Origin: Serilophus lunatus
Taxonomy: Eukaryota > Chordata > Aves > Passeriformes > Eurylaimidae
Direction of reading: 5' to 3'
DNA: 64,000 nucleotides
Assembly: GCA_013399895.1 (NCBI GenBank)
Contig: VXBA01000893.1
Coordinates: 571,394 to 635,393 of the forward strand
Both the position numbers and the translations under genes were made by a program. Shown one piece after another: positions 48,546 through 61,907 of this stretch (the first letter of the stretch is position 1; every line of letters begins with the position of its first letter). Under the pieces are notes generated by a model. The model was not told the DNA's origin and made no database searches. It saw nothing but the letters and a program-made list of their open reading frames with translations.

Positions 48546-48760
48546 ACTTGATATTAGGACGAAATTCTTCACTGAAAGGGTGATCTGCCATTGGAATGGG
48601 CTGCCCAGGGAGGTGGTGGAGTCATCAACCCTGGATGAGTTCAAGAGGCTGGATGAGGCGCTTGGTGCTATAATTTAGATGATGGGTTACTGTTAGATTA
48701 TGGGTTGGACTTGATGATCTCTAAGGTCTCTTCCAACCTTGCTGATACTGTGACACTGTA

Positions 48761-51700
48761 AAATGAAAACTGTATTGTTCCTATGATAAGTTAAGAGATA
48801 GTCAAGTGTAGAGCTATCCCTCACAGGCATTTAGCAGCTACAGTTAAAAAAGTTTGGGTAAGGCCGGGGAAGATAATCAAGCCTTCTGAAGTACCTGACC
48901 TGGGCAATAAGGAAAGGTGACATGGCCTTTGAAGCTGAATGAGTAACTGAAGACACAGAATTTTGCTAGTGGTAATTGAATGGCATGAAACTGAAAAACT
49001 AGGATGCTCTGGTTAAAGAAAAGCTCCACTCCCTTCTGCTGTGAAGGCAGATCAAGTTATAAAAAGGATTTCAATGCTCTTGTTTCCTGCAGCAACAGGG
49101 GCAAATCTATAGTTAACGAGATGGCCCAACAGGTTCTTTCCAGTTGCCTGAGCCTAGGGACTCCAGTGCAACCCACTCATTGGGTTGAAGAGAACCTGGA
49201 ATCAAGTACTGGGAGAAAGTGACGACCAGCATAAACCTCTTCTTCTCTCACTCCAAATGGAAGGTGGTATTCCTTTGTCTTCAACTTCTCCAACCAACTC
49301 AAAGGACAGCTGTTTGTTTGTTTTGCTTATTTTTAACATATGTAACTCACCTTCCACTGGGTACCTCAAGAGAGCCAAAAAACCCCACATGGTACAGGCT
49401 GATTACATCTGTACTGCTAGAAATCATTACCGTAAATGGCAACAGCACATGCAAATGTGGAATAATATGGGTCGATATATGGCAACTGTGATAAACTTCT
49501 CCTAAAAAGCTAATAGGTTTTGGAAAATTCCCAGTATTCATGTGAATTAATATGTTTGGAGATCAAGGTTACCAGTGTTTCAGGTTTCAGAACAGGCAGC
49601 CTCCAGATTCGTCACTACAGAAGCAGGTATTGAAATAGCCATAGAATTTCTCACAAGGTCCAGAAATATCTAATTGCATTTACCTCAAAAATTGTGAACA
49701 TTTTTTAATTTTTACCAAATAAAACTTTTCATAGCTATATGAAAAATGTTGTAGCATTAGTGTCTTAATGTGATAAAATGTAATTTCGAAATATGAGTAT
49801 TTCTCATCTAATGGAAACTCAAAGTTTTAAACACTCTATTTAGAAAACTTCAAATCTTCATATATTATATTATTTCCACTTGTCTTAAGATCAGAACACT
49901 ATCTGACAAAGTAAACCATATGTAAAGAGCACACATTTATTTTCCTAAATTACTTTACTCAAAAGTGAACGAAGAGATTCTGGCCAAGATTTTCAAGCAT
50001 GAATGCTTAAATATAGACTCTTAGACCTAAATATAGGAGCTTGAATGAATGCTCTCATTTTTAGAATTGCTGAGGTTCTATAAAGTTGGTAAAATAAAAA
50101 GATGTCAGTAATTTTAAGTCAGGCCATGAATTTCGGAGCCTATTCCAAGGTACCCATTTCTCTATACTTTTTTTGTTCATGATATCTTATCTTTGCATGT
50201 CATAACTTATTCCTAATCAGAATTATGATCTGCTTGCTCAAGCATTTATGGCCCTTTCTTTTTGAATAGCCACTGCCACAGAGTTAAATACAAAAATCTA
50301 AAACTGAAAAAGGGAGTAGAAAACCAAGACTCATTCTTCCCTTCTGTACTGTCCTATAGCTCAATTTTTAGTAACTCACAAAGCAGCTGCTTGGTTGCGC
50401 AGTTCTCTCTGCAACAGAGGAATTTTATTTTCTAAGAATATAAAAAGGTCAGTAGCCTAGGGGGTTTATTTCCAAAACCTATACTTTATTAAGGGAAGCA
50501 CAACACGGTGATACTTTTTATATCTGTAACAAATGGTTACAAGAACTTCAACCAGAAATTATAAAAGGCCTCTAGGGAAATTTTTTTTTCCTACTGTCCG
50601 TATGACAATCCCTCTCTCATACATGGAGAATTTTAATGTGAAAACAATTAAGATTTTTCATACCCCTTCACATCCAGTACTGATTAAAAGGCTCCCTAAA
50701 CTATTGGAGAGATCTTAAATATGCACTTGCTGCATCATGCATCACGCCTTCTTCCTTTGTGTTAACTTACAGAAGTTCTCTGGAAAATAATAAGAGACCT
50801 GACAAGCAGATTTTTTTAAACAATGCTTTCTCCATTATGCCTCTATTGTTAGGACAGCTAGAAAACACAAAAAGAAGTGTGCATATCGATGCAGAAGAGA
50901 AACCAGGTCATGCTTTATAGTTTTTGCCAGAAGAATCTCCTACAAAATAGACTGACATGTTAGAAAAGTTGGAAACAATGCCAGAGGTTTTAAATTCTCA
51001 AATTAACTCCATTAAGGCAAAGTGGTCTCCATGGAATACAGCCACTAGATTACATAAGCTTTAATTACCAGCCAGTGCTGACTTGTGACTCTTACTTGGA
51101 AATTACATGTTATCCTTTCTATTTAATATAGGTTTTCATTTGGTTTGCCTTATTCTACTTGTTCTAAGGAGATAAAAAGTTCATTATTGATACAGCAATC
51201 TGTAACACAGTTTTATACTCTGATCTTAAAAATGTTTAGACATATGTTTAACTTTGTTATAAGCAGCCTTCTTAAAGCAAAGAGGCTGCATCATATTAAA
51301 AAGCTTTTGTCTAATTGACTGGTTTTGTTTACATACCTTACATACCCCCTCATTTTTATCTCACTATTGCTGTAGTATAGAGGAAGGTACAGCTAAAGAA
51401 GTAAGCACAATAACTTCTGTGAGGAACAGGGACTAACGTAGTAAAGGGAAAAAAAACCCCAAAAGTCACAAACAAACAAGACAGTATTAGTTGGCACAAA
51501 AAAGATGTTAATTTTTCACAGGTTGTCATGTTGATCTAACTGCCAGCAACATGCTGTAACTGTGTAATTTTGGTGTTTCTTTTGTTCCCAAATGAAACAT
51601 AGTGTTTAGCATGCCTTTGGAAAAGACAGGAGTACATTAAAAACCATTTTATCTGTTACTCAAGTTCACACTTACCTGAGCAGAGAGAGGAACAATCTTT

Positions 51701-54700
51701 GCAATATGAAACATAATTGTTGGTTGTTTCTGTGGCCCTCTAAGCTTCACAATTTTCAGAAATGGAGTAAAACACTGAAAATCACCAATGTAACTGGGAG
51801 TTATCAGCCAAAGGAAACTGCTTCAGTTTTGGAAAAAAAAAAAAATGCTGGCACTTTTTGCGTACTACTGTAAGCACTCTTGCCAAAACTCTCTGCATTT
51901 CATTTTGCCCATTCAACCCAATATATTTAGTTTTTAGTGTTTAGTCTTTTGGTTTGGAAAACTTAAAGTTGCATTTAGGACATAGTGATAAGAGCTTGGC
52001 TTGTGTTAAACTGGCTCAGAGATAATTTTTTTTAGCCCTGCAATGGATTTATAAAATCTGTCATAATCGGGAACTAGATGCGCAAGAGGGGAAAGCAGGA
52101 AAGTTGCAGACTAGAACTGAGTTCTCATTCTACAAGCCTCCCTCTGTGCAGCGCTGCCAATGCATATTTATCAGACTGCAAACCTTCCACTATCCCAGCT
52201 CTGCTGAGTCTCCTCCTGAGAACAGACTGTCAGTTATGTCAAACTGGGTGTTAAAAGCTGCTGGGATTTTGTGGCTGGAGCATACGTCTTCTGAAGACAA
52301 AACTGGAATCAAGCACCACTGGGAAAGAAACACATTTCTGAACTATGGTGTCCTTATGCGGAATCAACCACACTATCCCTTTCCTCTTCTCTTCTCACTC
52401 TCTGGAATCTGAAGACAGGCATAGTTTCTCAAATGGTCTGAACAAGTAGTTTGCCTCAGACTCACAATATATATGGTATGACTAGAATCAGAAACTTGCT
52501 TTTTTAGACCTGTGGAGAGCTGAAATGTTCAATATGCAGGATTTGCTGTATATTCATGTGAGAGAGGAGAGTCAGCACGTTCCATCTATAAAAACTCCTG
52601 TGGCTTTTATCCTTAATGACCCAGCACTCCTGCTGTTTTGTGTCTCTATTAAGCACTCTAGCTCAAAGTTGGGGGTATAACAAATACGTTAATGCACCCT
52701 GGGATTAGAATGACACGGCCTCCTATTTTCCAGAGCTTTTCTATTAGCAAAGTAGGGATTTCCTACAGAAGTAGGGAATTTAGGTATCTCATTTTGTACC
52801 ACAATGCACACCTAAAACATGTTTTAATTACTAATCTAGACAGAAATGCTAAAAAAAGCACATGACATCTCCATGAATTTCAGATAGGATCATTGGAATC
52901 AGTGCTCTTACAACACACGCCAAGTGAGGTACAGGAGGACAGGTGAGGATATTAAGCCTGGTTGCTTTAAGGAGTCAGTAGATTGTATCTATGGTGTATT
53001 CAAGGAAAAACAAGTCTTTGACAATATGTTTGTTCTTGGAAAACTGTATTTGAGATTGAATGGAAGACTAGTAGCCTAACTTTAGAGATTAAGAGCAAAC
53101 TTATGGTTAAGCAAACTTCTCCAATGGAAACATACAAGCCTTTTAAATGTCTGTTTTGCTAGGCTTATTGGACAACACCAGCTAGGATGCACTCCCCGGT
53201 GCACATTTAAGAGTTAGAAGAAGAGACATCTTCTGTGCCAGTTTTCACTGGTGACCTTCAAGTCAGATGGTAAACCTGAGGCTGATGTCATGAATTATCC
53301 AAGCCAATCACTTCCAACTCTCCTAATTCAATCATCCTAATGCAGTATCATGACTAGTCTCCATCTTTCATTCCTAAAATTAAATAGATAATAGCAACTA
53401 AAAGTAGCCTTCTTTCCAGTCATCGTTATTTCTGAAGTGCGTGCTAGTTTCCAAGATAACACTGTCTGCACATGGCAACTAATGCAAGGAAACTTGGTTC
53501 TAAATCAATTTTCAGCTGAGTTTGTTGTTTATTCTCCGTCCTTCAAAACTGCCTCTCCAGGTACAAAGATGCAAGAACAGGAGTACTACTGAAAGGAGTG
53601 CTACCGAAGCATGGCCAAGCAGCCATAGCATCAGCTGATGCTTAAGAAGCCTGGATTTTCTAGAAGATAAGGAAAAAATGCCAAGAAGCTCAGGCTCTTT
53701 TTTTGAGAGTATCTTCTTTTTCTAGCAAACAATTTAATGCTTAGTGAGAGAAGCAAGTTCTAGGCAGGAATGGACTTGGATTTGTCCTTAAGTATGTTTT
53801 AAGGGAACAAGGGAGATAGGTTACCTTGAATGTAACTAACTGTACTAACGTTTCATTAGCTATATGGGACTTTATCTTGATCACCTCTGCTGAGCTGGAC
53901 AAATCCTTTGGGATTAGCAGTAGCGCTGGCCAAACAATAAAGATATTCTTGACAAGGGCAGACTTAAGAAATACCAATGCTAATTCCCTTTGTTTTGGTT
54001 TCATCTAATAATTTAATTATATGGCAGAATTGTGTAAAAATTTTATAATTGCCCAGATGAGTGACTTATGTAAAACAGGGACATTTCCTTTAAGTAATAC
54101 AGAGAGAAGCTGTTTAAATCTTTGAGCTGTGAGATTCCTATTATTTATTTACACAACACTAGGAAACATATGGATGTAAGTAGTAAGAGAGAAAAACAAG
54201 GAGAAGGTAACCACTAGAACAAGTTATGTCACAACAAAAATGCAAATTTTCCATTATAACCCTTAGAAACAACAATCAAACTAGAAAAAACCTCTTTACA
54301 TCCTTGCAACATGAAGGCAGTTTACACTGAATAATTCAAATCTCTAACCGGAAATAGATATAGTTTTCAAATTTAACAGAATTGTAACATTCAGAAAAAT
54401 TCTGCGCAGAAAACAACACAGATTTTTACTGCTGTTTTGTTTTTATTATGTTTATTTTAGCACTGAGTTTCTGCTCCTAGCTCTCATCGAACATGAACAT
54501 GCTTCTTTTCAAAAGACTTGCAAAGACTATGTGATGATAGTGGAAGTTGATTCATATTTTGGAGATTAAACAGTATTTACTGAGTCTTTTCCCATATTGT
54601 ACAAGGTGAGCATTTACATTATTATATGAAACTTACCAAAAATGGTAAAATGGTGTACTAAAAGCATTGTAAGGGAATGATTACTATGACCTCCAGCAGA

Positions 54701-55668
54701 AGACTGGAGGCAAACATGAGGAACCAAGTGTGGGGCTGTATGCTCCACTCATACTGGCTGTAAGATATTAGCACATGACATGAACAAAAGTCATCCACTC
54801 TGGCATAAAATTATCTTTCAAATAAAGCAGCATATTGAAACTACTTCCTTAGAAAATTGTTTATACTGTAAGCATATTTTATTAGTCTCTTTCTCCTGTT
54901 CAAGTCAAACAGTTTGATCATTTCCCTATTTTAATCCATTTTCTGCAACATTACTGGAAGACATCTCTAAGAGATATTTCTAAACTGGAAAAGGGATATA
55001 CAAATATGCCCACACACAGTGTAATGCGAATTATCTTTTCTGGAGCTGCTATTAAGGCAGTTGGTTATTTTGTCTCCATTGCACATTTAAGCCCCTTGAT
55101 TTTGGGATCTAACTGCGCTCCATGTGGTAAAACCAAGTTGCAGAACCTTCTGAATGGCTGCAAGTGGCCCTTCCAAAGTCAGAATAAACAATCTGACTTT
55201 AATGAAATAGTATATACTGACTAAAGTAATAGGTTCCCTTCAAAAACAAAAGTCTAAATTGGAAACTGGGATAGTCAAGTAACCAGTATGAATTTATCAT
55301 CTACATATACACCTATGTCGTAAAATGATGATAGAAATCAGCTAAATGAATACAATGCTGTCATTACTTTTATTATTATTTTACAGCATTCAGGACTGCG
55401 CAGATGCTTTACAGTAAAGATGGATAACGTTTCTATTCCCACAATGCAACAGAGGCAGCAGGTGAATCTCTGATCATTCTAATTCACTGTAGAAATCTTC
55501 ACACAGGTAAAAATCTATTTGTGGTGGTCATAAATTTCATGCTCCATCCCTTCTAAGGAAAAAGCAACTAGAGAAGAGAATCCAACTTTCTTTTGAAGGA
55601 GGGGACTAAATGTAAAAAGAGCTTACTTAGCCATAACCAGATATACAAGAAAAGAAAGCTACCTTTAC
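48761..55668. other. LARGE1 intron, no recognised gene
   Basis: About 6.9 kb of AT-rich intron between the CR1 and the 55669-55751 exon. Frames up to about 106 codons (49185-49505, plus) have no recognised similarity. A run of 13 A lies at 51833-51845. A T-rich stretch at 55370-55440 faintly recalls the ancient repeat at 18252 in opposite orientation but was not accepted. Confidence 0.55.
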
Positions 55669-55751
55669 CTGTGAAACAAGACAGACTTGACAAGCGTGAC
55701 AACATCCCGACTGGCATTGTACCCTGCACAAACAATGGCAACGTGGATAGT
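55669..55751 (-). CDS. LARGE1: LARGE1 coding exon (start of xylosyltransferase domain, residues 137-163)
   Basis: A short exon of 83 bases, 27 codons plus two bases. It reads TIHVAIVCAGYNASRDVVTL followed by VKSVLFH, then AG of a split Arg codon. It opens the N-terminal GT8-type domain: a hydrophobic beta strand (HVAIVCAGY) begins the nucleotide-sugar-binding fold, followed by an NAS sequon at residue 148. The acceptor is ttttctcccacag|ACT and the donor CACAG|GTAAAG. The upstream exon ends on a complete codon, so the joint is phase 0; the downstream joint is phase 2. Because of its length it is hidden within longer unrelated reading frames and is identified only by its protein sequence, its splice sites and its place between the flanking LARGE1 exons. 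Confidence 0.96.
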
Positions 55752-58700
55752 CTGTGGGAGAAAAGGAACAAAAAGAACAAAAATGAAAGCCTGCTCCTGT
55801 GTTCTGTCATTCACAAAGCAGAGCACATACATGACAGTGCTATTATTAAGTACGGCGATTGTTAAAGATTTGAGTGGGTGTTTTGCAGCTGTTTGCAGCC
55901 CACTTGAGGCAGTTTGTTAAAAACATCATAATTAAGTTATAACACCATCATCATTCCAAAGTCATTACTATCCCTAAATTACATCAGATGTTTGAACAGA
56001 ATTGCATTTATTAGCTAAGAGCCTATGAGTGCACGTATGTACATACCCTCCCCAAATAAGCAGCACACAAAATTCTGAGTAAGCAAACATGCATACATTT
56101 TCTTCTCAACTATAGTTTAAAATTATGCCTGATAATTTAGAAGCAGATATGATCTTAGAAATTCTGTACTATTTCTGTCTTATGCACAGCCACTATAGGA
56201 AAGGGTGAACAATTCTCATGGATGAGCATGACTCAGACAATTGGTTTTCCAGGGCTGGATGCAACCCAATGATATATATGATGGGACACAAGCTGTGAAG
56301 ACAGGTAGCCACTTGCTTGCCTGTGACTACCAGTACGGGCTGTCTTAATGTGAAGTTAAATACAACCCCCACAAACACATTCTCTCCATCTCACAACACG
56401 GGTAAGTTATCACTTATTCTGTGCCTTCTTACCTCCCTTTTAACGTGAGGCAGAGGTTTCCTCATCTCTTCAGGAGGAAAGGGAAAATTGAAAAGGCACT
56501 ATGAGTCATTATTATTTAGGCAGTAAGTACTAATCTGAAAAATGTGTTACATTACTCTGCTCTGGTTTTAAAATTAGCCATTTTTATTCCCTAGGGACAA
56601 AAGGAAATTAATCCTAGCAAGTTTTGACTCCAGGTTCTGTAATATTCTGTTTCTTAGTGGTCACAGAAATGAAGGAGAGTTCACCATGCTGCCAGCACAA
56701 AGCTGCCATTGGGGACACAGCTGTGAAACTGCAGGGAAGCCTCATTTGGCTTCCATTTGAAGCTTGGTTAGCTGGTTTCTCACGCACACAGCTCTCATTT
56801 TCTACAGAATGCCCACTATGCTGAGAACAAATGAGGAATTCTGTCTCTTCACATAGTCACAGATTCCCAAAGCTTGCCTTATAACAGAAGCAGATTTACA
56901 CAAGAGGTGGCATGTGTTGGGCACATCTAAAGAGTCCACAGCCCCATCCATTAACATCGTCTGGTATAGGGCACAGTTTGAATCATGTAACTGCCAAGTG
57001 GCTGTGCCATTGAGGAACATCCACATGAACATAGCAGCTGCCTTCAGCCCTGTGTGCTTCACAGGCTGAGGCACATTTAAGATCTGAGGTTTTAAGTGGC
57101 CTTGAATTAATAAGACAACTGTCTGTCCAGAGAGGTGTGAGAAAGAAAAAATACTGCAGTATGCTTTTGCAACAGCTCTGTGAGGTACTAGCACTTTAAA
57201 TTTATGCTAAAGCAAATGGGAGCTGAACATGCTCAACACTTTGAAAAAATTGATTGTCTTTCTCTCTTGTCATAAGAGAGGAGAACAGAGGCTGCTTATT
57301 AATAACTTCTATTGCAGCAGGATGTTGTACTGTGCTCATTGGCATGGGCTCCTGTGGGTGCAGTGATTCCTAATACTGCACATACTGCCTTCTCTCTGAT
57401 TGCCACCTGGTCCTTCTCAGGCTTTTGGAACATCTAAGATCCCTCCCTTCAAGGCCAATTAAAATCAAATTAACTAAGAATAGTTTCATGTCTGCTTTAA
57501 GCATTTCACCTGAAGATACTGGACCAGACACAAACATTTTAGGGGTTCTGACTGTCATACCACTGTCAACGTCATTTTAGACTACCTCTACTTGCCAAAA
57601 AAGCTCTCCTCACAGTCTCTCTCTCCACCTTACAACTCCTCACAAAATCAGAGTTTATTCTGTCAAGGAGTTGCCCACATCTGTCCTCCTTTTACTCCAA
57701 CAGTTTGCTCCAGAATTGAAGGCATGCTTTCCTCACTGTCTTCTTGTAGGTACTGTTGCCTGGGATGCTGCTTCAGACAGTGAGAGCACAGTGAGAGCAG
57801 CACTCTTCTGAATGCTCTTTTCCAGTTCAGAGGCATCCATCTACTTTCTGCTTAGCCTCTCTGCAGCGTTTGATATTACATATCACTTCTATCCCTGCCT
57901 GCAATCAGTTATACAAAAGAGCATTAATTCTCAAAGAGAATAGGAATCTAGACCTTTTTTTCCCAAGTTTTTGCCTGCAGCATGCTGCAAGACTCAGTCT
58001 GTTCCTCTCCTTCATTGTTTAACTGTTAAACAAAGCCAGCAGAAAAACAGATAAGCCAAAATGAAGTCATCAACCTGAACTGTCTGCAGATGTTTGCATC
58101 CTAAAGGAAAAAAGTTATTTCCAGTTTTCTCCATGCGTGTTCCAAATGCATTTTTGGATGCAGAGCAGCTGGCTATAGCCAAATTCTGGCAAGACAGGGC
58201 AATAGTAGATGGAAGACAAAAGCACTTCAAAGAATTCGCATCCTCCTAAGTGAAACAGTAAGCATCAGCTCCCAGACTTTGAAAATTGTCACCTCTCTCA
58301 AACTCCTGTTTTCTATCTGCAGATAATTAGAAGAATGTATCATCCATCCCACCAGAATGGGCTACAGTGATTCACATGACCTCTGGATTCAGTGACTACA
58401 GCTAACACCTAGGAGTGAAGTCACATCAGCAAAGAACGCTCCAACTATCACAACGTGCTTTAGCCTGCATGATGGGTTCAACATTCACCAAATATCTCAC
58501 ACTAAGGCCCTGCATGCTACACTTGTTCCTTTCTGTTGATGTTCCATGGTAATTCTAGATCATTCTAGTCACACTCTATCCTGGATTTTCAGAAGTCACT
58601 GTTGGTCTAAACTGAGCTCCTTCAAAGTGCTCATCTTCCTACAATGCTCTCTTTAAAGTGCATGACAGACATGTTCACCACTTGTTGCAAGAAGTCTGGG

Positions 58701-61700
58701 CTCTAAACATTCAATGGAAATGCTTTTGGATATTGCAACTCATTGCAGCAACAGATGAAATAAGGATTCATCTTGCTTTCCAGATTCAGTGAATTCCTCC
58801 TCTACTTATAAATATGAACAGGTTATCAAAACACTGTGTTTATAACATCATTCGCCCTACAGGCTGGGGATCAGGGATACAAACAGAACTATTTTTAATT
58901 GTTAATTGTTTAGGTAGCACTCAGATCCAGGCACTTTGAAAGACTCATGGAAGTTAAGCTGTTTTTGGAAGGAGGATTTAAGTCATATCAACGTGCATGC
59001 TAAGGCAGTTTAGAAACCCTTCAGCCACTACAGACCAGGAAAAACTGGTTTTGAATGCAGTATTTCATTTAAGTCTTTTCTGGGATAATTTTAATGGGAG
59101 GAAAATATCCAAAACCACATCGAGATTCCACAGTGATGAGGAGTATATGGTACCTAGATAAATAGCTGCTATTTTTTTCTCCTTAGGCTACTTTTGGAAT
59201 TATGAAATAATGAGATTTACAAACTCCAATTAGTTCCTATAGCTAGAAATAATCTTTGGTAATACCTTTCATACTTCAGTAATTTTCGAGCAGTTCTAGC
59301 TAGACTTTCCATTGTAGATATTTAACCCTTCAAACAAATTGTTGACTGCAATTAAGAGATATTAAAAGTATTTTACAAAATGCTTATATTTGTATCATAT
59401 TTGTAAATATACTACAAATAGTTTCCAGAGGCAGGCAACATCTGCTCTTCAACTGTTACACTGTCTAAGATGATGAGGGCCTGTGGCTCTGGAGCTTTAT
59501 ATATTTAACCCTATTGAACAACACTGTTGATAACAGTAACAATACAAATCTGCCTGTAAAAATGATTCAAATTTGAAGCATTTTGCTAACCACCTAAGTG
59601 CTATACTGCTAACTACCCATTTCCTGATATACAATCATTTTTGCAAATATTTATAAATGCACACTTAACTCCAAATAAATGTTCGGTTTATGGGGGCACA
59701 AGCTGGAAAGATACTGGGATAACATCATAAGAAAGAGGCACATAATTGTGTTAGCTTCCACTGGCATTATGTTCTCCTTCTGAAGCCAGTTGTTCATGCC
59801 GATATCTGTGTAAGGACTACTCACACTTATATTTCCAAGGTTTGTGTTAAAATTGTCTACTGTTGGGAAGGCATGACAGGCATCTGCTCCCTCCAGGGAG
59901 AAGTGCCTTGGCTGGGACTCTGATTTTTTTCTTGCAGTATAGTGTTGGTCCGTTTTACAGTATCGGAAGAGCTCTCAAGCTGTGGCTGGAATACAACAAA
60001 CCTACAGCTATTTGATATAGATCACAGTTATTATCACACATATTATGCTTTATCAGAGATTTAATGTTCATTCATTGTAACTGAGCTTTCAAATGTTTTA
60101 ATCATCATTAAAGACCATCTCAAATTAGATTCTGAAACATTACCTTCAGTAAAGCTCTAAGAACAGACTCAATGAAATGAACAACCTATTCCTAGCTCTC
60201 TTGGTCTCCCTCAGACCTCCAGTCTTCTTCTCAAGAATCTTTGTTTTTTACTACCCAAGTTATTGACACTTATAGTGATATATTCCAGGGTCAGAAGCTA
60301 AAAAAGATTTATTTTGCACATCTGAAAACAGAGAGCAAATGGAGTCAAGATAGCCCTCACACAAACAAACACAGAACCAGAATCTACAGTAATAGGATAA
60401 ATGATGAGACCCATGGCAAATCTGATAATAACAAAGTTTAATTTTAACTTCCATTGCTGCTACTGAATTACTAAGTGAATTCCCTAACAAAAAGACTCAA
60501 AAGCTATTTTGCTATCAAAATAGTGTGTGGTAAGATAGAGAGATGGAAAATAATGTGAGATTTTGTATTTTATATAACCATTGCCTCCAGCACAATTCTA
60601 AACCCCACGGAGCAAGTAAACTTATTGGGAAAACACATCATAAACTGAGAAGCCACTTAAACCGTTCCTACTTTAAGCTGCTATTTTTGTGTCCCAAATT
60701 GGTTGGTGCATTGAACAACCAGGAACTGAGATTTAGCTCATCACTCCTTGGCATAATAATAAGGCAGAAGTGAGATGCACTTATTGATGGCCTGAACCTT
60801 CCCTGATTAAAAGAAATGCCAAAATGCTCACAGTGAGGAAAATCAGACCCTCGTTATCTGGAGGAGAGAAAATGGAAAATATACCCTGTTTTTTCCCCTC
60901 TCCTTACAATAATGTTGCTTCCTTTTTTCCACACTAATGGACAAGGATACCCAACTGGAAAACAGTAATTAATTTTTAAACTGTATTTAATATTTTCCCA
61001 TTGAATAGAATTTTTCTCAAGAGATAATTAAGACTTCTTTCTCCTCTTCCATTAATTTTCTTTCAACTTTTATCTTTGAGTAGCAAAAAGCAAGATAAAA
61101 GGTGATAAGGTATTACCTCCTTAGCAGAAATAAATGGATGAAGTTACTTTTGATATCTTCATCAGCTGGGATTGGGCACAAGGCTTTTAAGCAAGATTTT
61201 TCTGGTTTGAATCTATTCATATTTGGACCTGCCACAGTTCTGACATCTGACAACTGAATATCTGGATAACATCCACAAAACTACTGGCATAAAATGGGGA
61301 AAACAAAACTAAAATAACCACCCTAAAACCTTCTAAGAAGGAGATCTCCTGTCCCCTGCAGCCAACCACACTACTTGTGCACAGCTCATGCAAAGCAGGT
61401 GGTCCCACAGTAACACCCAGACACACTCCTGAAATGAGTCAAAAGCACAGGCTAACTCCATAAGCTGCAATTTAATTAACTGTAAACTCTGAGCTGTTCC
61501 ATTACAGACACATAAATAAAGGAGTAAGGCTTTTCTAAGCACCACGGAGCTTTCATTTAACTTAAAAACACATGGGGTCAGTTTGCCACAGGTCTTTATC
61601 AGCACAGCTCTATTGAAGTCAGCTTGGAACAAGGCTTTGATTTTTATACCAGGTTCGGGGACACAAGAATGAAAAAGACAAAAAGCCGTGATGAAATAAT

Positions 61701-61907
61701 AACTCAAAAGATATTCTGATGATTAAATGTTTAAAAGTTTAAAAAAAGAATTATTAAAAATTATCTAAAAAGTTGCACCCAATAGTCCTTGAAGAGGCTG
61801 GTTTCGGATAATAAAGTTTCAGGGGAAAGGAGATAGAGATCTGCAATGTCCTTAAAGGATCAAATCTATCGAGCTTTGTTTCTGGCAGGTTCCTTTTATT
61901 TATTTAC
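55752..61907. other. LARGE1 intron, no recognised gene
   Basis: The shortest complete intron. Minus-strand frames of 130 codons (56802-57194) and 124 codons (61333-61707) have no recognised domain and are of a length expected by chance in 64 kb of AT-rich DNA. No repeat was recognised. Confidence 0.55.

Larger units (their letters stand above)
45890..48760 (+). mobile_element. CR1 LINE retaining 5' leader, ORF1 and ORF2 parts
   Basis: A plus-strand CR1 that, unlike most copies, is not simply 5'-truncated. A G-rich leader (gcttatagggagcgcggcga, then gcagcagttcacacaggcac and gcaggtggagctgcagac, about 45940-46075) precedes ORF1 (46138-47259) and ORF2 (from about 47295). Endonuclease sequence runs to 47843, then 223 Ns, then the front of the RT region to about 48545. 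There the copy jumps to the 3' region (gatctgccattggaatgggc, aggtctcttccaacc). It ends with tgatactg-tgacactg, the 8-base terminal repeats typical of CR1, at 48743-48758. It carries frameshifts and has lost most of RT, so it is inactive. The 5' edge is approximate. Confidence 0.92.

Noticed and set aside
55370..55440. Possible inverted copy of the ancient repeat seen at 18252
   Set aside because: The resemblance is limited to the attattatt run and a few bases after it, too little to separate from AT-rich background.
56802..57194. 130-codon open frame on the minus strand
   Set aside because: Same strand as LARGE1, but it matches no known LARGE1 segment, has no phase-compatible splice borders and no recognised family. 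LARGE1 residues 136 and 137 already join directly across this intron.
61333..61707. 124-codon open frame close to a LARGE1 exon
   Set aside because: The neighbouring exon ends in a good donor and continues in frame at 55751, so there is no room for this segment in the transcript.
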